Positions 1 to 6,338 of a stretch of 6,338 nucleotides of DNA are shown here, piece after piece. The notes beneath the pieces were generated by a model. It had not been told where the DNA came from. It made no database searches and was given only the letters and a program-made list of their open reading frames with translations. The position numbers were made by a program, and so were the translations under genes. Position 1 is the first letter of the stretch; every line of letters starts with the position of its first letter. Source of the DNA: Candidatus Moranbacteria bacterium RIFCSPHIGHO2_01_FULL_55_24 (GTDB lineage: Bacteria; Patescibacteria; Paceibacteria; Moranbacterales; UBA1568); assembly GCA_001786575.1 (NCBI GenBank), contig MFRW01000007.1, positions 1-6,338 of the forward strand, given 5' to 3'.

Positions 1-1400
<1,400 letters not shown>

Positions 1401-1457
1401 TCTTGCTTTTCTTTTGTCCGCAAATGTTCCTTTGCAGAAACACTCACGGACAATCGG

Positions 1458-1494
1458 TTAACAGTGAAGAGCATTCGCGTTCTTCACTGTTAGT
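1458..1494 (-). other. Strong hairpin in the 23S leader, boxA-like arm
   Basis: TAACAGTGAAGA (1459-1470) and TCTTCACTGTTA (1481-1492) form a perfect 12-bp stem, extended by two G-T wobbles, around a 10-base loop. It lies about 60 bases upstream of the mature 23S. On the minus strand one arm plus loop reads TGCTCTTCACTG, which matches the rRNA antitermination boxA consensus TGCTCTTTAACA in its first seven bases and only partly afterwards. It could be a processing stem, a boxA-containing antitermination site, or both. The stem is seen directly; the role is inferred. Confidence 0.55.
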
Positions 1495-1640
1495 GTTTGC
1501 TTGCGCCACATCATTACTGACATGGCTTTGACCTAACTTACTTTTGACTATTCCGGACAAACCGTATCGTTTTCCGCTATCAGACGATAGCTGGCTCACC
1601 CGAAAAGACACAATAAATTGTTAAGGCGCATTATGCGGAA

Positions 1641-1679
1641 ATGTGAGAAGCAAAAAGTTCGCGTTTTTACTTCTCGCAT
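1641..1679 (-). other. Hairpin in the 23S leader
   Basis: Arms 1641-1650 and 1670-1679 pair over 10 bp (GAGAAG/CTTCTC plus an outer ATGT/GCAT with one wobble). After a single mismatch, A5 (1652-1656) pairs with T5 (1664-1668) around the loop GTTCGCG. It resembles a stable RNA stem rather than a terminator, because the T run is inside the stem and no T tract follows it on the minus strand. Confidence 0.5.
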
Positions 1680-1715
1680 CTGCCGCACAAATACTACTGG
1701 CAGGAAATCTCTGGG

Positions 1716-1740
1716 TCTCCTTAATCTCCTTATCTCCTTA
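1716..1740 (-). repeat. Three tandem copies of TAAGGAGA in the 23S leader
   Basis: TCTCCTTA occurs on the plus strand at 1716-1723, 1725-1732 and 1733-1740. The leader RNA therefore carries UAAGGAGA three times with spacings of 9 and 8 bases. AAGGAG is a full Shine-Dalgarno core, complementary to the CUCCUU at the 3' end of most 16S rRNAs. No start codon sits at a suitable distance with a sensible reading frame behind it. The repeat is seen directly; any function is unknown. Confidence 0.75.
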
Positions 1741-1752
1741 TTTAGAGAAACA

Positions 1753-1777
1753 AAAAAAGCACGTGACGCACTTTTTT
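1753..1777 (-). other. A/T-stemmed hairpin with T run just after the 23S transcription start
   Basis: AAAAAAG (1753-1759) pairs with CTTTTTT (1771-1777) around an 11-base loop that contains the palindrome CACGTG. On the minus strand the hairpin ends in T7 and begins about 8 bases after the predicted start site. It resembles a weak intrinsic terminator or attenuator, but the stem is nearly all A-T, so strong termination is doubtful. Confidence 0.4.
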
Positions 1778-1780
1778 ACT

Positions 1781-1798
1781 CGTACTCCCTATAGTACG
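1781..1798. promoter_or_regulatory. Inverted repeat spanning the 23S promoter -10 and start site
   Basis: CGTACT (1781-1786) and AGTACG (1793-1798) are perfect inverted arms separated by six bases. They cover most of the -10 hexamer and the predicted start. The position would suit a repressor operator or a start-site structure. It could also be chance at this length. Confidence 0.35.
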
Positions 1799-1819
1799 CA
1801 AACGACAGGATTCTGTCAA
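1791..1819 (-). promoter_or_regulatory. Sigma70-type promoter of the 23S rRNA gene
   Basis: On the minus strand a perfect -35 box TTGACA (1819-1814) is followed by exactly 17 bases and TACTAT (1796-1791), a 4/6 match to TATAAT. The start site should fall near 1784-1786, in AGGGAG. No AT-rich UP element precedes the -35 box. The box lies about 50 bases downstream of the terminator of the preceding gene and points at the 23S gene, so it most likely drives that gene alone. Confidence 0.75.
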
Positions 1820-1868
1820 GTATTCTTCCGTTCCCTCTTCTGCACGCTTTTCAGGAAGGCGAGGGAAG

Positions 1869-1896
1869 AAAAAAACGGCTTAGAAAGCCGTTTTTT
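1869..1896 (-). terminator. Rho-independent terminator of the O-antigen-ligase/TPR gene
   Basis: CGGCTT (1876-1881) and AAGCCG (1885-1890) form a GC-rich stem with a three-base loop. The stem is extended by A6/T6 to 12 bp. On the minus strand seven T residues (1875-1869) follow. It starts 14 bases after the TAA of the preceding gene. Because both flanks are A/T runs it could stop transcription in either direction, but there is no convergent gene here. Confidence 0.9.
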
Positions 1897-1910
1897 CAAG
1901 TTTTCTTTCC

Positions 1911-4529
1911 TTAGGGCTGGTCCGGGGAAAGTGGGGACTGATTGGGCTGTACCGGAGCGACTGGCGCTACCGGGACTTCCGATCCTTCAACCGGGGGTTC
2001 CGGAGTGACCGGTGTCTGGGCTTGTTGTCCCTGATTCGGACGAGTGAGGTTGCCGGTACCGTTCTGGACGTTCTGGATCAGCTTCTCGATCTGCGTGCGA
2101 GTCTCTGCCACATTGCCTCCGGCATCAGCCGGCAGGAATTCGAGCATCTTCCGGTATTCGGCGAGAGCCGCGTCGCGGTTCCCGCGCTTCTCGTAGAGGA
2201 GGCCGAGCGAGAGACGGACGTCGATCAGGCGCTCGTTCGCGGAAAGGATCTCCTTGAAGATCGTCTCGGCCCGATCGCGATCGCCATCGCTGTCGCGCAG
2301 CTGGTAGAGTACGCCCAAGTTGTATTGGTAATTCACATTCTTCTTGTCGATCTGCATCGCGCGCATCGTGCTCTCGATCGCCTGGTCCAAGTCCTTCAAA
2401 CGCGACTGGGTAAGTGCCAGCTGGTAGTGAGCCACGGCAAGATCCTTCTTCTTCGCTATAGCATCATCGAAGTATGTTTTGGATTCATTGTAGAGAGCAG
2501 TGCGTTCCGCGCCTTCGGGTTTGGCATCGCCCTGGGTACGCTTCACTTGGCCGATCTTCACGGCATAGAGCGGGTTTTGCGGCTCCAATTCCTGGGCGCG
2601 CTTATAGAACTCTTCCGCCTTCGGAAGCGCGTCGCTCGCATAGAGCGCGGCGTTTTCGTAGATGAGCGCCAGGGATTCCGCAGCCAAGACATCGTTCGGC
2701 ATCAGGTTCTTGCCCTGCTCGGTGGCCCGGACGGCTTCGCGCACATAGTCTGCGACCCGGTTGTTATCCCGGTTCCCTTCACCCTTCCCGGCCTCGGTAT
2801 TCGCGAGCGTCATGTATTCCTGGCCAAGTCTGGTATAGTAGCGGCCTTCCTGCGGATAGCTCTGGATAGAGCGGATCAAGAGAAGAGCGGTATCATCGCT
2901 CGGCTGAACTGCAGACATACGCACTGCCTTGCCGGCATTCATGTCCGCTACCAGCACCTTGCCCATGAAGACGAAGAGGAACGCCACGCCGGCAGAGACC
3001 ACCATGAAGATGAAGGCCAGAGCGAGGGCGAATTTCGGCGCAGCCTTAAGCGACAGCTGGAGGTAGCGCTCTTCCGAGCCGCTCTCCCAGAGAATGACTG
3101 CTAGAGCGAGTGCGCCGAGAAGTGCCGAGATGATGATGAGCGGACCATTGAACGATGCTACGAACCCGGCCACCAAGAACATGATGACCGCCGCCCAAAG
3201 GCCGAGCGAGTAAATCTTGTTCCGCTGCTTCTCAAGCGACAAGAGGTACACCCCGACGCTCACGAACGAGAGCCAGAGGACCAGCAGAAGCACGGTCCCC
3301 ACTGCCCCGATAGAAGCGAGCGCTTCGAAGAAGAGTCCGTTCCCCTGGTAGAAGCGAAGCGTGTAGAGAGTGTTTAAGTTGTATTCCACCGGACGATACT
3401 GGGAAAACGCATACCCGTAATTAGCCGGACCTACTCCGCTGAAGAAATGTTCCTTGAGAGTCTCCTTTGCGATACTCCAGGAAAGCGTAGTGTTCGGAGA
3501 GACTTCGATAGGCAGCGTCGCGCGAGCCAGAGTGTTGGACCCGATCATGAGGAACACGAGCATTACCACGAAGATGAGCATCGGCATCCAGGTCAGCTGC
3601 TCCGACGGCCGGACAATCTGCGCCAGGATATACACCACGAAGAACGAGAGTCCGATGAGCGCTACTGCCCAGGTGACGAAAGAGTAGAGAGCCAGAAGCA
3701 GGAAGAGATCGAAAAGGATACCGAGACCCAGGAGAACCGTGAGAAGCATCCTCGTAGCCGAACGCTTCGCCTGGGAATCACTCCGCCACAGGACGAAGAT
3801 GCCGGTCATGAAGAGCGGGAGGAGGACGCTCAAGAAAGTCGTGAGTGTCGAGACGGTACCGATCGGACTAAGCGGCACAAATTTCTCAAGTGCTGCCGGC
3901 AAGAAGCGGATCTTTAAGACGACGAGCGAGCTCCAGAGGACCACGATCCATCCGGAAGCCAGGAAAGCCGCGAATATGGCCTTGAAGCGCTTCTCGTTGA
4001 AGTGGCTCAAAATGAGGTAATAAGCCAGGACAAGCGCTGTTACCGACACGACACCGCGGGACGGATCCCCGAAGAATCCCCAGAAGCTGTGCCAGCGATC
4101 GAGCGAAAAGAAAGCGGCGACTATATAGAATGCCCAGAAAAGGAGAATCGGGATATCTAGAGGCGTCCGACGGATGCGCATCTCGCCCGTGATCACACCC
4201 TTGGAAACCCAGGCAATGAGACCGATCAGGAGCCAGAAGTAGAAGTAGAGCTGCTTCTCGAAAGCGATACCCTGGAAAGTGAGTCCGGTAAAGAAAAGAG
4301 GAACGCCGAAGAAAAGCGCGACAAGGCTGACAGAGACGATCAGATCGAAGATAGCTGCCGTTTTCGAACCTGCCGGTTTTCCGGATGCTTGGGACACGGG
4401 CGGTACACCCATGTTCCTATTGGCTGGCATTCCTGACTGCACTCCTGCGCCGTGCTGCGCGCTTCCGGCTGCTGCGGCAAAATTCGCACTTCCTCCGAAT
4501 CGGGCGAACGAGGGTTTCTCTGATTGCAT
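1911..4529 (-). CDS. O-antigen ligase (Wzy_C/WaaL)-like membrane protein with C-terminal TPR domain
   Basis: 872 residues from ATG 4529. Residues 1-55 are a Gly/Ala-rich cytoplasmic tail. About 13 membrane helices follow, near 58-83, 93-110, 125-141, 160-176, 184-204, 222-247, 261-284, 285-306, 315-332, 402-430, 441-460, 461-481 and 497-523. Basic loops after helices 2, 4, 6 and 10 fit an N-in topology, which places the large 333-401 loop and the C-terminus outside. That loop has KEHFFSGVGPANYG (359-372), a good match to the 'PLFGVGPGNF' type motif of Wzy_C proteins, then FYQGNGLFFEALASIG (393-408), where the family usually has a 'HN..L...A..G' element. Residues about 551-802 contain five or six TPR-like repeats, for example 698-731 and 769-802. 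Residues 826-872 are a Pro/Gln-rich tail. By family the protein would join lipid-linked glycans to an acceptor or polymerise them at the membrane. The exact substrate cannot be told from sequence. A TTG start at 4601 is open in frame but is rejected: those codons are AT-rich and contain a good promoter. No clear Shine-Dalgarno precedes the ATG. Confidence 0.88.
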   Translation of the reverse strand: MQSEKPSFARFGGSANFAAAAGSAQHGAGVQSGMPANRNMGVPPVSQASGKPAGSKTAAIFDLIVSVSLVALFFGVPLFFTGLTFQGIAFEKQLYFYFWLLIGLIAWVSKGVITGEMRIRRTPLDIPILLFWAFYIVAAFFSLDRWHSFWGFFGDPSRGVVSVTALVLAYYLILSHFNEKRFKAIFAAFLASGWIVVLWSSLVVLKIRFLPAALEKFVPLSPIGTVSTLTTFLSVLLPLFMTGIFVLWRSDSQAKRSATRMLLTVLLGLGILFDLFLLLALYSFVTWAVALIGLSFFVVYILAQIVRPSEQLTWMPMLIFVVMLVFLMIGSNTLARATLPIEVSPNTTLSWSIAKETLKEHFFSGVGPANYGYAFSQYRPVEYNLNTLYTLRFYQGNGLFFEALASIGAVGTVLLLVLWLSFVSVGVYLLSLEKQRNKIYSLGLWAAVIMFLVAGFVASFNGPLIIISALLGALALAVILWESGSEERYLQLSLKAAPKFALALAFIFMVVSAGVAFLFVFMGKVLVADMNAGKAVRMSAVQPSDDTALLLIRSIQSYPQEGRYYTRLGQEYMTLANTEAGKGEGNRDNNRVADYVREAVRATEQGKNLMPNDVLAAESLALIYENAALYASDALPKAEEFYKRAQELEPQNPLYAVKIGQVKRTQGDAKPEGAERTALYNESKTYFDDAIAKKKDLAVAHYQLALTQSRLKDLDQAIESTMRAMQIDKKNVNYQYNLGVLYQLRDSDGDRDRAETIFKEILSANERLIDVRLSLGLLYEKRGNRDAALAEYRKMLEFLPADAGGNVAETRTQIEKLIQNVQNGTGNLTRPNQGQQAQTPVTPEPPVEGSEVPVAPVAPVQPNQSPLSPDQP

Positions 4530-4572
4530 AGGTCGATTTTTTAGGCCGAGTAACTCATAGATTACTTTCTCT

Positions 4573-4601
4573 ATTATAGATGACTTGCAAAAACCAGGCA
4601 A
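4573..4601 (-). promoter_or_regulatory. Sigma70-type promoter of the O-antigen-ligase/TPR gene
   Basis: On the minus strand TTGCCT (4601-4596, 4/6 match to TTGACA) is followed by a 17-base spacer and a perfect TATAAT (4578-4573). Transcription should start near 4566, giving an untranslated leader of about 37 bases before ATG 4529. The -35 box begins seven bases after the end of the upstream stop codon. This gene can therefore be transcribed independently of the fibre-like gene. Confidence 0.65.
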
Positions 4602-4609
4602 TTTCGCCT
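4589..4609 (-). terminator. Weak terminator candidate of the fibre-like gene, overlapping the next promoter
   Basis: On the minus strand AGGC (4609-4606) and GCCT (4599-4596) form a 4-bp stem around GAAATT. GG and a run of five T (4593-4589) follow. The stem starts inside the TAG stop codon. A 4-bp stem is short for an intrinsic terminator, so some read-through into the next gene is likely even if the site is real. Confidence 0.3.
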
Positions 4610-6338
4610 ATTTCTGCTCTACCAGCCACCAATCAAGCTTGATACTATCGGTCACCGGAGCCGAGAGTTTCACACGGAAGCCTACATACTCACCGTCTTC
4701 CATGATCTTCTCCACCCAGCTGAATCCGCCCGGGTTGCCCTTGAAGTTAGTGAAGATGCGGGAACCGTTGACCATCGGGATCATGGCCTTGGTACGGATC
4801 TCGACGCTCTGTCCATCGCGGGCTGCCACCGCAGTATCCGCCATCGGTTCACCGGTAACATCGTCATTTCCGTCGTTGTCCAGATCGACCGCCGCAGGCA
4901 GGATCTCCGCCGTGCCGATGGTCGGTGCTTCCTCGTCTACCACTTCTATCGCCAATCCGCCCGTCTCCAGAATAGAGGCTTTCAGCTTGCCGCCGAGGAG
5001 ATCGACGTTTCCATCCAAGTCCTTGGAAACGAAGTTACCCAGCTCGAAGGTAGTATAGAACTCGGAAAGCACACTCACCTGTTCGGAAAGCGTCGTCATC
5101 TGGGATTCCAGAAGCGCTGTGCGCGCCTCTATATTAGACACGTCGTCCTGGACCGTCTGGTTTCCTGCATTGAGCGTCTCTATCTGACCATTGATCGTCT
5201 GGAGCTCGGCCTCTACAGCTGTCTGGAGTTCCGAAACGCTCGTGATATTCTGACTGTTCTCCAGAGCGAGCGCCGCGATCTGGCTCTGCTCTTCCCCGAA
5301 CATGAGGCTCTTCACATCCTCGAAGCGGGCATAGAGACCGTGAAGCGCACCGTCAGAAAGGTATTCGTCAACATACGGCACCAGGAAATCGCCCGGCTGC
5401 ATGCGTTCGGTCAGGTACTCCGGGTATGCGGAACTATCGAACGGGAGCGCGTTCGCCCGAGCCGCCTTGGCTTCAGCTGTCAGTTCCGATTTGGGAGCAG
5501 TTTCATAGTTCGGAATCTGGAAACCAGCAGTCTGGTTCACATAGTGCCAAGCGGCGCCATAGCGGAAGTACATACGGCCGTTGGTCGAATCGATACAAAG
5601 CGTACCATCGGTATCGCGCGTGAAGGTCGTATCGCTACAGGCACCGGCACTCACCTTGGTCGCGAGTCCGTCGGTCGTCGCATCGAGCTGGACATCCGCC
5701 TTCACGGCCGAAGCCGTCGTCGTGAGCGCGCCTGCGCCATCCGACTGGGAGTAGATAGTGAGGAAGCTCGTGCCGTCGATCTGGGCCGAGTAGCTCTCGA
5801 CCGTACCTACGGTAGCCGAAGACGTTACCGGCATATCGATCCAGGAAACGATACCGGCATCCGTATCGAAACTCGTCGCGCCGAGATTGAGGTTCGCGAT
5901 CGTCGTCACGCCGTTCGAGTCGATGACGAATTCGTCGCCGCTTCCGAGGCCGTCGCCGGAGTAGATCTTGAACTTGTCAGAGTCGGAATTATCGACGCCG
6001 AGCGAGAACTGGATCGCTGGAGACGCTCCGGTGCGAAGTTTGAGTATCGGATCAAAGGTTGCGTCCGCAGCAGTAATAGTCGACACGACATCTGCCGCGC
6101 TGCCATAAACCTCCAATAGGGTCGAAGGCACAGCGGTACCGATACCCAAGCGATTGTTCGTGTCATCCCAGAAGAAGTTGGCATTGTCCTGCTGGAGGAT
6201 GCCGGAGGTTCCGGCGAAGAGGATGGATCCGGCCGTCGGAGCGTACCAGGTCGGAGAGGTGGTGCCTCCGGAGATGAGGGCCTGGCCGGAGGTTCCGGCC
6301 GCAGTCACTTCGAAGGAATCGGCATCAGTCCAGGTGAC
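4608..6338 (-). CDS. Fibre-like surface/secreted protein, C-terminal part (5' end beyond right edge)
   Basis: The frame is open to the right edge, so 576 residues plus TAG are visible and the true start is outside; the GTG at 6308 is internal. Visible residues 1-75 hold glycine/threonine-rich beta repeats: AGTSG occurs at 14-18 and again 28 residues later at 42-46, and DDTNNRLGIGT at 58-68. These are typical of phage-tail-fibre-like and Parcubacteria surface proteins. Residues about 76-225 continue as Ser/Thr/Asp-rich beta sequence. Two cysteines (234 and 248) bracket a short module ending in RMYFRYGAAWHYV, and could form a disulfide. A helical segment rich in Ala and Glu (about 280-340) leads to a long predicted coiled coil (about 350-425), likely trimeric. 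Next come KDLDGNVDLLGG, an acidic DLDNDGNDD motif (485-493, Ca-binding-like) and a C-terminal beta domain ending in LDWWLVEQK. No C-terminal membrane anchor, LPXTG motif or recognisable S74 chaperone is present. The ligand or host role is unknown. Confidence 0.85.
   Translation of the reverse strand, partial: VTWTDADSFEVTAAGTSGQALISGGTTSPTWYAPTAGSILFAGTSGILQQDNANFFWDDTNNRLGIGTAVPSTLLEVYGSAADVVSTITAADATFDPILKLRTGASPAIQFSLGVDNSDSDKFKIYSGDGLGSGDEFVIDSNGVTTIANLNLGATSFDTDAGIVSWIDMPVTSSATVGTVESYSAQIDGTSFLTIYSQSDGAGALTTTASAVKADVQLDATTDGLATKVSAGACSDTTFTRDTDGTLCIDSTNGRMYFRYGAAWHYVNQTAGFQIPNYETAPKSELTAEAKAARANALPFDSSAYPEYLTERMQPGDFLVPYVDEYLSDGALHGLYARFEDVKSLMFGEEQSQIAALALENSQNITSVSELQTAVEAELQTINGQIETLNAGNQTVQDDVSNIEARTALLESQMTTLSEQVSVLSEFYTTFELGNFVSKDLDGNVDLLGGKLKASILETGGLAIEVVDEEAPTIGTAEILPAAVDLDNDGNDDVTGEPMADTAVAARDGQSVEIRTKAMIPMVNGSRIFTNFKGNPGGFSWVEKIMEDGEYVGFRVKLSAPVTDSIKLDWWLVEQK
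6201..6299 (-). repeat. Internal DNA repeat encoding AGTSG, 84 bp apart
   Basis: GCCGGAGGTTCCGGC occurs identically at 6201-6215 and 6285-6299, a distance of 84 bp or 28 codons in the same frame. Each copy encodes Ala-Gly-Thr-Ser-Gly with the same codons and is itself an inverted repeat (GCCGGA/TCCGGC with a 3-base loop). It marks the end of a tandem-repeat region that probably continues beyond the window edge. Confidence 0.7.

Larger units (their letters stand above)
1401..1785 (-). other. 23S precursor leader (non-coding, structured)
   Basis: These roughly 385 bases lie between the predicted transcription start and the 23S 5' end. They hold no convincing reading frame and no tRNA cloverleaf. 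Several inverted repeats are visible: 1414-1420 with 1447-1453 (TTGTCCG/CGGACAA), 1458-1494, 1576-1581 with 1586-1591 (GCTATC/GATAGC, loop AGAC), 1641-1679 and 1753-1777. CGGACAA occurs a second time at 1554-1560, so the arm at 1414-1420 could pair with either copy. Another 7-bp pairing joins 1438-1444 with 1492-1498. In bacteria, pre-23S leaders are cut by RNase III in a stem formed with the 3' flank. That 3' flank is outside the window, so I cannot say which element takes that role. Confidence 0.7.

Noticed and set aside
1401..1785. Possible tRNA or small RNA gene between promoter and 23S
   Set aside because: No acceptor/T-arm signature such as GGTTCRAATCC was found, and the hairpins do not form a cloverleaf. 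The region is better explained as pre-rRNA leader.
1643..2008. Plus-strand frame of 121 codons with a signal-peptide-like N-terminus
   Set aside because: It starts with GTG inside a leader hairpin, crosses the 23S promoter and the terminator, and ends antisense to the ligase/TPR gene. Its composition after the first 25 residues is not protein-like, and no ribosome binding site is visible.
2022..3104. Long plus-strand frame of 360 codons
   Set aside because: It is antisense to the TPR and last membrane helices of the minus-strand gene. The minus strand has coherent TPR and membrane patterns, while the plus frame is rich in Arg/His/Leu without domains, as expected for the reverse of GC-rich coding DNA.
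5340..6119. Plus-strand frame of 259 codons
   Set aside because: It is very Arg-rich and antisense to the well-supported fibre-like gene, so it is a mirror of codon bias.

Overview
The window looks like a piece of a bacterial chromosome, most likely from the Candidate Phyla Radiation (Patescibacteria, Parcubacteria-like). This placement is an inference. It rests on a membrane O-antigen-ligase-like protein fused to a TPR domain, on a fibre-like surface protein with 'DDTNNRLGIGT'-type repeats (a combination I associate with Parcubacteria genomes), and on a divergent 23S rRNA. Everything real that I can support lies on the minus strand. Both genes end in ordinary TAA/TAG stops and have no in-frame TGA, so nothing suggests a recoded UGA.

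Layout, reading right to left in the direction of transcription. (1) From 6338 to 4608 is the 3' part of a long secreted or surface fibre-like gene whose 5' end lies beyond the right edge. (2) From 4607 to 4530 is a compact junction holding a weak terminator candidate that overlaps a sigma70-type promoter (TTGCCT, 17 bp, TATAAT). (3) From 4529 to 1911 is a 13-TM, O-antigen-ligase/Wzy_C-like protein with an extracytoplasmic TPR domain and a Pro-rich tail. (4) From 1896 to 1870 is a strong intrinsic terminator. (5) At 1819-1791 is a strong promoter (TTGACA, 17 bp, TACTAT), followed by a roughly 385-nt structured leader. (6) From about 1400 to 1 is the 5' half of a 23S rRNA gene, cut by the left edge.

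The most notable point is that the 23S rRNA has no 16S gene directly upstream. A protein gene, a terminator and a dedicated promoter sit there instead, so the 23S is probably its own transcription unit (unlinked rRNA genes). Its leader is full of hairpins and carries three perfect copies of TAAGGAGA, which resembles a Shine-Dalgarno core.

The two protein genes are plausibly both cell-surface functions. One is an envelope polysaccharide or glycan ligase-like membrane protein, and the other is a Ser/Thr-rich trimeric-fibre-like protein. Whether the first modifies the second is speculation.
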